NCBI GenBank assembly: GCA_011032825.1
Contig: JAADJZ010000004.1
Span: forward strand, 1,922,001 to 1,986,000
Reading direction: 5' to 3'
DNA length: 64,000 nucleotides
From: Massariosphaeria phaeospora
Taxonomy: Eukaryota; Ascomycota; Dothideomycetes; Pleosporales
The translations under genes were made by a program, and so were the position numbers. Every line of letters begins with the position of its first letter. The first letter of the stretch is position 1. Below, in pieces: positions 20,600-33,008 of this stretch. Under the pieces are notes generated by a model that was not told where the DNA came from, searched no databases, and saw nothing but the letters and a program-made list of their open reading frames with translations.

Positions 20600-22500
20600 C
20601 AGTTGACCAGAACGGCGTAGTGCCAAGCCCCCAGCAGCAGGCTCCCTACGATACCCAGAAGGCCAATCCGCCTTCAATGCGGCATTAGGCAGAGGCCCCG
20701 CACGCACACAGGCTCAGCAGCATAGAGATCCAACAGATAAGACACAGTAACTAGATTTTGAAGACTATTCGACACACTAATTAGTTCCACTATGCCGGCC
20801 ACCATATTTGCAGCTTCCAATATCCAATTGCACTCAAAAGAAGCATTAGTGCATGTAGGACACCGATTTCAAGTCAATCTTCAATTGCTGCTATCTCAAA
20901 TCCTTCGAGTCCCACGGTTATGCTGCTACCTCAGATCCATCCTCTCCTAGAGCCCTCCTGCCACCCAGACCCTCCAAGCCCCACGACTCTGCTGCCAGCC
21001 CATACTCCTCGATTCCCACCCTTCTGCGCAGGTACAAGGTCAGCCATTGCCCAAAAGGGTAGAAAGCAGTAGACGATCAACGAGTGAGAAGGATCAGACG
21101 CTCTTGCCGACTTCCAAGTAGTACAGCAAGTAGAGATATCGTCAAAGCAAACGAGTACCATTACGAGAGAGATGTTCATCATGAGGCCAAGGTTGAGAGA
21201 GAAGGAATCGGCGGGACTTACACGTTGAGCTTATTGCTGAAAGCCACCACCCTACAAGCGCTTGTAGTACCAGCCATATTCTGTGCGAGCAAGAGTCAGC
21301 CAATGTCTAGCGATGTGAAAAGCAGTGTGCTTCGAACGAGTGGAGATGATCAGAAAAGTAGTCTTGAGTGCATAGCTTTCGAATGGATGACAGACCAAAC
21401 GTTTGCCGATGGAGTATCGTCAAGGCGTCGGCGACCCGTTACGTATTGGAAAAAGGTGTTCATCATAACAAGAGTGTGAAGACGCGTACAGAGAATTGAG
21501 ACTTACACGTGCGTCTGCGACAAGACAGAGCGAAAGAAGCGATCGAGCAGCTGAGCATTATTGATGATTTCGAATCTGGATTTTGTGGGGTGAACGTTGG
21601 TTACAAAAATGTGAGAAAAGCGGAGGGGTTCAGAGCTCTCAGATCAGTTGCGGTATCAGCATGTAGCCCAATGGCTGCCTTTAAGCGTTGAAAGCTATCA
21701 TCATCGAGCTCGCAGTTTAAGCTTTGACGGAAGCATGTGGTGCTGGAAAGAAACGGTGGAACTTAGCTTGTTGGACAAAGGCGTCGAGCCAGAAAGGCGA
21801 GAGATTCGAGATGTGGAAGTGGAGAGACCGCCGTGTGTGTGAGCAGTCGAGTAGCTGAGCAGAGAAGATTGTCGCGTTTGTGTCGAAAGGGTGGATCGAA
21901 AATCTGCGTGTCAAGTTACCATTTGCGACATAGAGAGAACGCGAGGCGAAGTTGTATGACCCGTGTTCAGGCCAATCCTTCGCGCCAGAATGGCGAAGGT
22001 ACCGGCGGTGACCGTGCATAAGATTTGGTTCGATTGTCACGTATGATTACGTGCGTTGAAAACCTTTCGTATCATCATTGGATCGAAGATTGTGTTGCTG
22101 TTGGTGTTGTGCAGAAGAAGAAAAGTGACTTAGCTTGTTGTGTGCCAAAGCGGACGCGATTTCGATGACCGTGGTGTAGATGGCGATGGAAGGAGAGGAG
22201 GCTGAGGGTCAAAAGTCAGGGAGTTACTGTTGTGCAGATGAAGAGAGGGGACTTAGCTTGTTGTGTGCCAAAGCGGACGGGATGCCGATGGCCGTGGTGT
22301 AGTTGGCAATGGAAGGAGAGGCCGATGGGCAAAAGTGAGGAAGCAACGAAGGCGGAGATGGGGAAGAGAAAATTTTCCCTGTGGCTGTTTGATTGTGGGA
22401 GCCAAGGTGGGGCGGGGCTCGAGGTGACCGTCGCGAGGGCGCTCAACCGCGCTAAGTGGTCAGGTGACGCCAAAGCCGGTCAACTCAACTGATAAGCTAA
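20600..22500. other. duplicated minus-strand splice-site pieces, no assignable gene
   Basis: No domain is recognisable. Two GTAAGT donors occur on the minus strand within similar contexts (plus-strand ACTTACACG at about 21219 and 21503), each next to an ATGATGAAC word, so a donor-containing piece is present twice. A 123-bp tandem duplication follows (separate entry). This continues the pattern of duplicated intron-containing fragments. Confidence 0.35.
22106..22345. repeat. 123-bp tandem duplication
   Basis: Units begin at 22106 and 22229 (GTTGTGCAGA... and GACTTAGCTTGTTGTGTGCC...), about 90 percent identical over 100 bases. A third, weaker relative (GGAACTTAGCTTGTTGGACA) lies at about 21758. 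No coding function is visible. Confidence 0.7.
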
Positions 22501-24460
22501 TGACGTGCTTCGCCGTCGAGGCAGATAGAAGCGCATAGAATCGGCCCATGCTAAGTCCACCGCGACATTCCGCGCATTTCCGGCATTGAAGATGTGCAGT
22601 GTTTCTATGATGACGTAGAGGGTGGATTTGTGGATTATGAGACCTGTAGCTGCAACCCTAGCACATTTTGGAAGGAAAAGTGTCGCACCGCAAGATCTAG
22701 CTCACTTTATACTACTAGGATGGTTAGCAAGGAGTTAAAAGGCCAGATACCATGACGCTGCGGAAGTGATCGTCCTACGCCGTTGGAACGCACGTACTAC
22801 AAATCACTGAAGTCGCAGGTCTACATTTCGAATCGTGGATACAATTGATACTGAAACATCGCTGGTAAATAGTGATTGTCATCTCCATTCTCGATCTGGA
22901 CTTTGTATGTAAATAATACTCTCCGTAAATGCAGTTCCCGATGATCCAATTCACTCCAGGGCAACCTTTCAAGACTTGAAGCCACCTAGCCAGCCGAACA
23001 GCAGCAGCAGCCCTCAACACAGAGAAGGGGACCATAGTCACAGGCTTCACGCAAGCCTTCCATTGTTTCTACGTTTGCGCCCTTGACGCCATGAAACTGC
23101 GCTCCTACGTTTGTCTCCACCATTGCTCGGGTCTCTTTTTATCCCAGTCGTACCGTTCAAGCTCGAGGACGCTGGCGTCGTTTCTGAGACCTCCAACGAG
23201 CCCATCGACCAGCGGTGCCCACCTCGCTCCGGCTTCGTGACGACACCACCGCTGGTATCGACAGCCCACGAACCTGCAAAAAGCACCCCGTATGTATTTG
23301 GTCGTAACCGAAGTGTCTACTGATGTGGCAGGCTCGGAGAGGCTAGGGTCGACAGCTCGATTGGCGGCTGTCGAGGGGCCTCGTTGTGTTTCCGAGATGA
23401 CCGGGAAGTGACGAGGATATCGGAAGGCTCGTTAGCCAAATTCTGGATGTAATAGCGGTAAACTGCTGTGAAACTCAACTGTGAGTATACGCTCCGGTCC
23501 GAGCATCTTGTTGACTATCGAAGGTTGGAAGCGGCGGTGTGGCGGGCAGGTTTGGCGGCATTGAAGTATGCCCATCTGCGGCACCTGAGATCTCTCCTCA
23601 TCCGCTTCTTGTGTGTCTCGCAAGGGTATCTCAGACGCGTTGTACTTACGGTATCGGATGAGACACACCTGGACTGGTGAAGCACCGAAAACCGTGGCTT
23701 TCCCACCCATTTTCGCGTGTGATTGTCCTTGATCCAAATTTATCTCACAGGCTGGCTCTCCCGGAGTGATCGCCTGGTAGGGTATCCTAGATGCCGTAGT
23801 CCTCAGATCAGAAGCAGTTCAACACTTGTGTCTAAGCTTGTCGTCTAGCGCTGGATCATTGTTGAGCTCAAGCTTGCGCAGCTCGAACGAGTGCCCTGGT
23901 ATGGAGAGTAGTACGCATGAATCGGATAGAGTGGTTCCCTTCCATATTGTGTGTCGTGTTTGGCGAATTCGTCCTGACTGTTCCTTCAGCCGTAATCTTG
24001 GTCCAGAAATCCCGTAGCATCAGGATTGACAACGGCGGTCATCGAGGCGTCGGGCTATGTGCGATGTGCCTGACGGACCTCTGGTCATCTCGAGGGAATG
24101 GGAAGAGGACTCTTTTTGCCAATGGTTTGGGACCCGGCGCTGGAGCCTTTCAAGGAAGAATAAGTCTGGGAGAAAATCAACGGTCCTTGCCTATCAGTAC
24201 TGAGCTTGTAGTGTGCTGTACCGAGAACGCGAAGGAGCCATGAGTGCCGGATATTTCCCAAAAGGTCCATCGACGCCCTCGAGGCATACGACCGTAAAGG
24301 TAGCCAGATTCTCGAAGCTGCTTCAGCACAGACCGTGATTTCCATACACAGCGTCTCAGCGCGTGGAGTGGGGCGCCGGTCACGAAGCGCGTCCGTGCGT
24401 CGAAATCTCCCACATAACTTTTCGATTCTTCGCCGACCCTTTTGCCCCTCATCCACCACG
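22500..24460. other. no recognisable gene
   Basis: Several frames of 60-110 codons occur on both strands. A GTAAGT donor context on the minus strand near 23650 (GATACC followed by GTAAGT) suggests another exon remnant, with the downstream frame reading KRMRRDLRCRRWAYFNAA, which I do not recognise. Confidence 0.3.
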
Positions 24461-24469
24461 GAAAATACG

Positions 24470-24516
24470 GTAAGTAACCCCATCCTCTCTCAGATCCCCT
24501 TGACTAACTGCGTCAG
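24470..24516 (+). other. spliceosomal intron in the 5' leader
   Basis: A 47-nt intron with GTAAGT donor, GACTAAC branch site and CAG acceptor ends 13 bases before the ATG at 24530. Reading back through the upstream exon in the spliced frame meets a stop (TGA at 24336) with no ATG in between, so exon 1 is best taken as untranslated. Confidence 0.6.
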
Positions 24517-24529
24517 AGTCAAAACTACG

Positions 24530-24799
24530 ATGCCTTCTGTAGCTGAATACTTTTTCCTCAAGGATTTTGCTCGAGCACACCAGCTAGACCCTCAGGTCTG
24601 GCAGGATGTAAGGCATGTTTACGAGGACGATATAGACTATGCGGTGCGTTGGAGGGACCAATTGGTCGTCCTTCATCAGGGAGGCTTCATCAACGTCGAT
24701 GGCGTAGTTGTTGCCGAGACCCGACTCGCCGAGCTGGAAGATATACTTTGGTTTATCGACGGCGTGTTAGCAGTATTGGACGACGACTATTGGAACTGA
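24530..24799 (+). CDS. small acidic protein, 89 residues, unknown family
   Basis: The ATG at 24530 follows a leader intron at once and opens an 89-codon frame ending at TGA 24797-24799. The protein is acidic, rich in Val, Asp and aromatic residues (PSVAEYFFLKDFARAH, RWRDQLVVLHQGGF, ILWFIDGVLAVLDDDYWN), without signal peptide or obvious membrane segment, and looks mostly helical with an amphipathic C-terminus. I do not recognise the family. The perfect leader intron and the even composition make it one of the best candidates for an expressed gene in the window. A GTG-initiated extension through the intron is possible on paper but would read intron sequence. Confidence 0.55.
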   Translation: MPSVAEYFFLKDFARAHQLDPQVWQDVRHVYEDDIDYAVRWRDQLVVLHQGGFINVDGVVVAETRLAELEDILWFIDGVLAVLDDDYWN

Positions 24800-27700
24800 G
24801 TTGGGTCGGGTCTCCTTACCAGCCGCGTAAATCCAGTGTTGGGCCGGGGGTCCCAACAGGGTAGTAGCATTTAGCTTCCACTCTGGTCTGTCCGGGTTGT
24901 CTCCGGCTTTCTGGGGGTCCGATGAGCAACTGGGCTTAATTGCTTGCGCGCGATTCGGTTTAGACGGCGACATGTAGGTTGGGGCTCTTTTTGAGTACGG
25001 AGGCCCCTTTCCACGACGGAGCTACCGGTTCATCGTTACCAGTGGAGGGTCTAGTAACCTGCTTGCAGGCGAAGCTAGGTGTAGCTCCACCCCCAACCCA
25101 CCCTTGAAGCCGGTGAGTATCTAATGCCTCCTGTCTCGGGCTGACCAGTGCATAGAGAGCTTTGCTCCCACCATTAACAACGCTCGCTGGTCGCTGAGCA
25201 CCCGCTGCCATGCCACTCGGTTCGAATTGCTTGGGATCTACAACTAATTGCTGTCAGCAACGCTCTCGACTCTCGAGTCGGTAGGTCATACTTCCCCATA
25301 GACCGAACTTTGAAGCTCGCTGACATTCTGAGAAAACAGCCGATACGTACGTACGCCTCCGCACTTGCCTGTTCCTTACGCTCGACATTTACGCTCGACA
25401 TCGATTAGCGGATACTGAAGCTGGTGGTTGAATGGAGGAAGTGGATGGATATGGGTACCTTGCGAGACTCGATCATGGGGTGGGTTTGACGGCTTATGAT
25501 CGTGTGGTGGGCAGAGCTGGATGGTTCGTGGCGGATGGATGGTCAATGATTGCATTCCTCTCAAATTCGCATCGCTATTTTCAATGATTGTGTGTCCGCG
25601 TGCATGGTCCCTTGAGCTCTTGCCTTATTTTCATTGCCGTTAAGACTCAAGAGCACCTCCATGTCTTTCAGGACGGCTCTTTGCGATGAGGAGGCGCCAC
25701 ATGTTTGGATTGGTAAAAGCGACCCAAGATATGAGTGCTTCAGTCCCAACTCCTCACAAAGAGCGCGGGTGACGCTGGGAATGAGAGGCGGCCGAAGCAT
25801 TCTTTCCGTGCGAGTCTGTACATGACGCCTTTCCAACGAAGCTGCCCGCATGGCGGGGACGAATGGGACTACCCTGTACTCCACTGACACTCAAATCCTC
25901 TTATGCCGACCGATATAGCCTTGCACTGGTTGATCGTTCGGGCTTTCGGGCGCCTTATATCTGTCACACACTCCGTGGTGTGATGGATGTTACCGCGTTG
26001 GCTATCTCAGCCTTCAGACAAAGTTCTCATTGCAGCACGTCTTGTATATTCGCGCAAGGGTGTGTGAATTCTTCGAGTCCGTGTTTGTCATATGTCTTTG
26101 CCAGTCCTCCATCGTGTGATGGTTCACGTTAGAAGGTTATATTCTTGGAGGTGGAGGGTAAAAGGCTGGGAACCTGGTCCGCGCGAAGATGCACAAACTC
26201 AATAAGATGTTGACATCACAATAGCACGATATTACCGAAGGTAAAGCCAGAGGATACATCTACTGTTGGTACTGTTGGTCATGTTAATGTGTGGGAACGA
26301 GGCCGGAGGTAGATATTGAAGCAAGAGACATCATCCCAATTCGCGATTCCTCCCCAATGATCTAATAATGAAGCGTTGAGAATACGCTTCTGCTGTGTCG
26401 GCGGTAATCGAATCAAAAGGTTGTCACTAACTTCGTATAGAATGGGCCATCGGCACTGCACTGAGGTACTTGCATGGCGTGTGTTGTTGGTGAGAGACAT
26501 CTTTAGATACCCTCAAAACAAACATTGAAGTGATGCTGTGGCGCGCAGAAGAGACTTTTAAATAGTTTGCAAGCCGCAGAGTCTTCCCTGATAGCAATGC
26601 ACTCGTATCAAGCTCATATCCTTTTAAAGCACGCGTTCTAAGAGGAGCTCTGGCGTTGCAGCTTGATGAATGGCATACATGTTCAGTGCCAGATGTGCGG
26701 TTCTCGAGGTGCAAGTTGAAGGTCCACCCTTCTACGTCACGCACCGGATCTTGGACCCAGCCCAGTGGGCCCTTTTCTTCACCACTGCCTTGGCACGAGC
26801 CCTACAGCGCAGAGGCAACCCAAGTGCCGCCCCACAAAAGAATCGCGTTCTCTAGGCCTACCATACCAATACTGAAATTAATTATCGGTGTACTATATAT
26901 ATTAGTTCCAGAGAGTTTACTTCGTCTTCGGACAAAGCTGACAATTTACAGTTTCTCCCCGTCCGCCGGATGGGTCTGAGTTCGAGCCCCTTGGAGTGCA
27001 TTTTTTTTTGCATTTTTAGTGGGCGGTGGGGCAGTGACGTCACACGTAGTCTAGGGGGACTTTGAGACCACAGGACGGCTCAAAGGATGTTCTTTTTGCT
27101 ACTATGCTACGCTGGAGAGCAATGGCCATGTTATGTTTGCCTGCTGGAAGTCTACGGGTGCCAGAGCACATATACGCTTGCTTGTGGCCCATAGGCGACA
27201 GCCACTTCTTCTACGTGATGCAACAATCTAGCCAGCTTTATGAACACTACATGGTAATGAAGTAACTTCAGCTGATACGGGCAAGTTGATGCTTCTACAA
27301 AGAGCATTCGCTGCCCGAAAATAGCTCCGGCCCCGCTGACTGGCTCAGTCCAGTAAGTTGCAACTCCGTAAGGCATTGCGCGGCGCGCCTCTACGAAACC
27401 GGTGATCTCACTTCTCCAATGCGACATGCAAAGTGTAGGTATGTGTATATTAGAGCTAATGTGTCTTCTTTGCCGCCCCCGGTTTCTGGCTCCTGGCTGG
27501 CCAGAGATATGGTCTCCGCACGAGATTATGCACCATGGTCAGAGATACGATCACCGCACAAGGTTATGCGCTATTTCCATGCCCATACTAATGTACCACT
27601 TCAGCTTTTGTTCATCTCTCACATACTGGCATTGTTTGACTAGCTCCCTACGACGTACAGCTTGGTCAATCCTCCTCAGCATCGTGTTGTTGGACGACTG

Positions 27701-29600
27701 GCCCAACGCGCGCCCTCGAAGGTATTCAGCGTTGGGTGATACTCCTTTCCAGCCTCAATCCACGAGTCCCAGTCGCCGCTCTTGACCTGGTCATGTTCCA
27801 CGCCTCAATACCCTTCGTGATTGTAGTATCCATGCAGTCCCTCGAGTCTGCCGCTTATTCTCGTGCCGAACCCGTTGTTTGTCCGTGAAGAGGGTGGACA
27901 GGCGTAAGTTCTTGCATCGTCAGCAAAACCATACGCCACCGGATCCTAGACTCTCATTGTTTACCATCAGCCTCTCCATTCAACTACAATCCAGCCCTCA
28001 TCAACCGTGCCATTATACCATCCGTTAGTTGTCTCGAGATCCTCGTTTGGTAGTGGGTCGAAGCCGTCTCGTGTTCGCGAAGTAATATCGAACTGGTCTC
28101 GTTAGCTGCTGCCCTAGATCATGGAACCTACCGAGGATTTCTGAGCTCGTCTTAGCTTCGTCCTCAAGGCTACTAGACCCTAGCGGTGCGTTGACCCGCG
28201 AGCGGTTGCTGGGGGCTCTTTGACGCCAAAGACGAGGGAAAAGCACCCGAAGGCGGAAACCCACAAGAGACAATGACATGACGCGCAGCCATAAGACGGA
28301 AGCTTTTGACCGCAGGTGCGACATCGGTCGACAAGGATTGCGGAGCGGAGGCAGGAGATAGGGTGAGCGATTTGCATCGCGACGAGGAGAATCAAGAATA
28401 GGCAGGGCAAAGCTGATGCAGGCTGTGAGAGTACACAGAAATGATGCGTGGAGAGCTGTGGCGACAGGTATGCAGTCGAGTTCCCTCGAGCCCTCAATCT
28501 TGTTATGGTCACCACGCTAGCGTCAAAATTCAAGGAGGGAACCCCACTTTTTCGGTGCACTTTGACCTCGCCGTAGACCGCGGCCTCGAAATCGATAGAG
28601 AAGCCATGTGGCATCCCCTGGGCTCGACTGCATGTTACTGAGCAAGACGTATACAAGGGCTCTACGCATGCACGAGGACAAGCTTATAACGGCTTGCTAG
28701 TTTCAACCTTAGTGGTGACAGGAAGGAGATGAGAACTGAAAGTTAGAAGAAGGCGTTGTGCTACAACATGCTTTATGAGGAAGGTGGATTCTTGGGAACC
28801 CATTCCCCTTACGCGCAGATAGAGATAGTGATAGTAGGGATGATATTGATACTTACACGCTTCCGTGAATATCTTCGGGCATGCTTATTAAGAAAATTGT
28901 GCAACAATTACGGAAACCAACATTTTACCAAAGTGTAAACTGGAATTAATGCTATGATTCAACACAACGAGTGCTACAGTCCTACCCACTTCTGTGAATA
29001 TACTTGGTTACGTGCGCATACACCCTCTCTCAAGAACTACAGATCTTGTAGGACCTAAGAAGGAATTGGGGAATAGAACACCCCACTCCAAACCATCTGC
29101 ACCTGGCCGCGCACGTTGCTCAATTCAATATCATCCTGCGCATCAACCAGCCAGAGAGGTTCATAAGACCAACGTAAAGCCGGTCCATCCTCCTAGTCTA
29201 CTTCAAGAATGCTCTGCTTCCGCCGAAACACGCCGAACTACGCTATCCATCATCAAGAGTTATTTCATTCAATATAATGCCCAGTCCATTACCGTGTTGA
29301 TTTTAGAAGTTCCGAGCTGATACGTTTTTCTAGCTTCGTGGCTTACAAGTTGGATGATAGCAACCGCCGATTCGGACACCGGGTGTAATTGAACCGTAGG
29401 CCCATGCCGCAAGGGGAGGTGCTGCAATTTGGGGTCTTGTTAAGAGGATCACGCTCACCTTCTCGTCACCTAGAGGACAAGAAGGGGATTAAGCCAACAG
29501 TCCTGTACAAAAGCATTCTGTGCTGGACCATGCATCAATCACGGGCATCGAGGTAGATTGGGAAAAAGGTCAATATGGTCATCGGACCGCATTCTGTACA
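24800..29600. other. gene-poor stretch
   Basis: Overlapping frames of 60-160 codons with no recognisable domain. A minus-strand frame at 28180-28590 has a hydrophobic segment and two CxxC pairs (CRTCGQ, CASCHC) but no clear start. A minus-strand frame at 25561-25851 (first ATG codon 25851) reads protein-like but is unassigned. A 38-bp tandem duplication lies at 27503-27578. Confidence 0.3.
27503..27578. repeat. 38-bp tandem duplication
   Basis: Two copies of AGAGATAYGRTCWCCGCACR followed by AGRTTATGCRCYAT start at 27503 and 27541. No function is visible. Confidence 0.6.
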
Positions 29601-29994
29601 CTAGAAAGAACCACGTCCACAGCCGCCTTGCAATACAAATGAGACTCCCCTTGACCATTTGGGCAAACTTGTATCCAGCCGCCCTGCAAACACTAGCATC
29701 GTAACGATATCCAGGGAAATCACAACTCTCGCAAAGGCTCTCGCATACTCGCAGGCCTGGCTCAAGATGAGCTGCTCAACAATGACCATCAGCGATGATT
29801 CGTCAACGGAGGCGTAGAAAAGGCACTTACCAGGCAATCCAGCGCTTTGAGAAATCGCGAACGCTTGCTGTTGTGGGTCATTGCGAGCAAACGCAGCATC
29901 CAGATCCTTTTTTAACTTGGCTGCAGCCAAGGATTGCAAGCAAACGCAGCGTCTAGATCCTTTTTTTTAACTTCGCTGCAGCCAAGGATTCCTC
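29601..29994 (-). pseudogene. exon remnant with 53-bp internal duplication and donor site
   Basis: Minus strand. The frame begins with SLAAAKLKKDLDAAFARNDP and continues QQQAFAISQSAGLPG to a CCTG/GTAAGTGCC donor at 29832, after which the sequence changes character. The start of this exon is duplicated: units at 29940-29994 and 29887-29939 (period 53), the outer copy frameshifted by two extra A residues. The alanine/lysine-rich helix is unassigned. Confidence 0.4.
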
Positions 29995-30079
29995 ACGGGT
30001 AAATATGCCATCGTTGAAGATGGTCGACACTGGATGGGAAAGTGGAGCTCAAGCCCGAGAGCCTCACAGTGGTTGCCGC

Positions 30080-30321
30080 TTGAAGAGCAGAAGGGTCCTT
30101 CTTAATGCGATAAAGAGTGCCGGCTTGCGCGACGCCGCGACCTAGTTTGATGGGTATTCTAATAGTGCTCGTCATGTTGTCGAGGTTCGTTCGTAGCTTT
30201 ATAAAGGCGCGGTTTCGTGGGTTCTGATGTACGCGCTTGCAGGAAGCGCTGGGGTAGTTTGGGTTGAAGAGCACAAGGGTCCTGGTAATGCGGTAAAGAG
30301 TGCCGGCTTGCGCGAGCCTTA
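30080..30321 (-). repeat. exon module repeated locally and in inverted orientation at 37.9 kb
   Basis: A 53-bp stretch (minus-strand peptide QAGTLYRI followed by KKDPSAL or TRTLVLF) occurs at 30080-30132 and 30264-30316. A longer segment, 30223-30321, is about 90 percent identical to the plus strand at 37898-38000. Because the second site reads on the opposite strand, the two copies are sense with respect to the surrounding fragments in both blocks. Confidence 0.65.
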
Positions 30322-30407
30322 GTACATCCATGTACGCTTTCGGGTCATGGCCCTGGAGGTGTAAGGCTGCAGTGGAGCGTTTCAGACAAGATAGTTCAAA
30401 GGTCTTG

Positions 30408-30571
30408 TGTTGCGGTGAGTGCAAGCAGTGCGTAGGGAATTGAGGATTGAACTGAGGTTGTATTATCTAGAAGCTACAGAATTTGTAGGTGCGAAAGCAC
30501 AGACAGCGCTAGTCCTAGATAAGCGTAGTATTCTTATCCATCTCATAGGGTAAGAGCTATAAACCGTGACA
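30408..30571 (-). repeat. 3' LTR of the Copia element
   Basis: 164 bp, identical to the LTR at 35538-35701. On the minus strand it is preceded by a purine-rich tract (a run of six G residues at about 30574-30579), the polypurine primer for plus-strand synthesis. Confidence 0.93.
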
Positions 30572-30830
30572 CACCCCCCAGCTGGCGTAGACTCAAAGGC
30601 AGGGAGTCGACGACAGCTAATCAGTATCAGTGTATATAGAGAGTGTTGAAGTCGTCCCAATCAGCCTGTCGTAGGCCCTTTAGGCGCTCAGTGATATCAA
30701 CGAGGTTGAGTTAGCAGACGAACTCTGTAAACTTCTGCTTTGGTAGTATCTTTGTAAGTCCATCAGCAGGCATACGATCAGTAGGAACCCATTGGACGTT
30801 GATACGTGAGGCAGTGACCTCCTGTCGAAT

Positions 30831-31379
30831 CTAGAGCTGGTAGATGTCAACGTGCTTGACCTTTGTATGAAGCTTGTCGTGCTTTTTCGTAACAATACCA
30901 ACAGTCTGCTGATTGTCACACCAAATTGTAGGTGTACAGTCGAGCGTAAGGTTGATTCTAGTAAAGAATCGCATCCATTCCTCCATTTGCGAGGCAGCGA
31001 GAGATAACGAGAGCAATTTAGACTCTGTAGTTGATTTTGTGACTGTGCGCTGTATAGTCGATTTCCAGTTAATCATAAGTCCACCGAATTTGAACGCGTA
31101 ACCCTGAGAGCTCCGGCGAGTCTTAGGCTCGTCAGCGTACGAGGCGTCAGATGATCCAAAGAAAAGAGAATCGCGATATAGAGAATCGTTAGAGAGATAC
31201 TCAGCCATGTCCTGTGCGCTAGCAGAGGCTTCAAGAGCGAAAGCCTTCGTGCTAAGCAGGTAGCGCCAGGTTTGGCGGATCTTCGAGACGTGTAACTGTC
31301 CTAGGTTGGTAAGGTAGCAGGCAAAGACGACGTGCGTTCGGGCGACGTTAGGCCTGCCCCAGACAGCAATGTATGCCAA
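30831..31379 (-). pseudogene. Copia RNase H domain
   Basis: This frame has the Copia RNase H active-site words: the aspartate in SSDASYADEPKTRRS, the glutamate in STTESKLLSLS and the aspartate in IWCDNQQTVG, ending with KVKHVDI. It belongs to the pol polyprotein that continues through reverse transcriptase upstream. It is separated from the RT part by a TAG (LY*QLVGSLAY, expected Gln), a CpA-to-TpA change. Confidence 0.85.
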
Positions 31380-33008
31380 GGAGCCAACTAGTTGCTAATA
31401 GAGCTTCGTTCGAGTAGCGTTAGGCTCCTCGATAGACTGCAGCAGCTAGTTCTCTATTAGTAGAACGTCTAGAGCCTTGCCTACAGCCTCAATACTAAAT
31501 CGAGCGCACACTTTATTAATGAAGGCGTCTTAAACAAGCCAAGTCTTGTGTAGGGCTCGATTGCGGACAATTCGAATGCCAAGGAACTATGTAAGGTCTC
31601 CTATAGCTTTGATGTTGTATAGGTTCACTAGATCCTTCTCAAAGGACCTGTGGAGATGAGCGTTTGATTGATAAAATGCCATAACGATGTCGTCAACGTA
31701 GACGAATAGGATGAGCCAGCGATTCGTGTACAAACACGGGAAGCCCTTAACTAGTTTCAGGCCTAGCTTGATAAGCTTGCGGCGTAGCTCGTTGTACTAT
31801 AGTACAGGTAACTCTTTTAGGCCGTACAGAGCGCGAAGCACTATTATGATTTCGCTTTCGATTTGGCGGAAGGCCTTAGGTGTTTCAGCGTATAGCTTGC
31901 GATCGATCTAAGCGTTTAGGAAGGCAGTAGGAACGTCGTACTGCTTCAGCTCTAGATCGAAGTAATTGGCGATCGCAATTAGAGCGCGAAAGTTGCGGAT
32001 TGCGAGTGTAGCAGCGTACGTGTTCTCGAGCGGAGCTTGGAAGTCGCCTCGAACGACTAGTCGAGCCTTAAAGCGTAAGAGATATCCATCTCCGTCTGTT
32101 TTGTAGGTGAAAACCTACATTAGAGGTAGCACCTTAGCGTTTGCAGTTGCCTTCGACTAATCTGTCTAGCCAAAGACGTCTTTAGCGCGTAGGTCTCGCT
32201 ATTCGATTTCTATAGCGCGTCGGAATTGATCGCTAAACATGTGTGTACCAAGCTGCTTTACTGCCTTCGGCAGAGGCGGCAGCTGTAATTAATAGATTCG
32301 CGGTATCTCATCTACTCCAGCGGGTATTGAGTGAATCTCGGTTGAAAACGCTTGCAGGTAATTGACTAGAGGCTTAGGTCCTAGCCTCGTAGCGTAAGAC
32401 TAGATAGCAAAGTTGTCTAGATTTCTTGGTTTTCGACTGCGCTTGCCTGTAATAATAAAGCTTGTGTTGGTTAGGTCGAGATTAACGTCCTGTAGAGCTC
32501 TTTAGCCTCGTCGGCGATAATTCTTAGGTACCATCAAAGTTAAGTCAACCTCAAAGGGTTTAGGAGTTGGCAGCTGTTGCTAAGTTGATTCGAGTACGTC
32601 GTTAGTCGTTTCACTCCCTACATGGGAGCTTTCAGCTGTTGGAGCTAAGGTCACAGGTGCTGTTTGGCGGCTGCGCTAACGAGCAGTCAACAGGTCTTCG
32701 ATGCTAATATCGTCGTCCTGTAGCATCTCTGGATATTCGAGTAGCTCGATTACCTCCTCGATTACTGACGTAGAGGCGTAGCCGTCCATTTTCTCGAAAA
32801 AAAGCGTAGGTTCGAACACAACGTCACGTGTAACGATGACAGTATCCTTAGTAGGCAGCTATATACGGAAGATATTGGTGCCTTGGTAGCCAACTAGGTG
32901 GCTAATAAGAGTACGCGATTCAAGCTTGTTAGCAGCTCTTAGATTACGGTTGTAGACGTAGGCACGACAGCCGATAGGCCTCATATAAGCGACGAGTAGC
33001 TTTCGTCT
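31380..33008 (-). pseudogene. Copia reverse transcriptase, stop-riddled
   Basis: The YVDDIVMAF catalytic motif is readable at about 31705-31679, followed by LVNLYNIKAIGDLT and, after a TAG where Trp is expected, FLGIRIVRN. Several TAG and TAA codons break the domain, mainly at expected Trp or Gln positions. The normal role is copying the element RNA into DNA in cytoplasmic particles. Confidence 0.8.

Noticed and set aside
26955..27010. B-box-like GAGTTCGAGCC followed by a run of nine or more T residues, suggesting a Pol III unit.
   Set aside because: No A box or cloverleaf upstream; T-stem does not pair.
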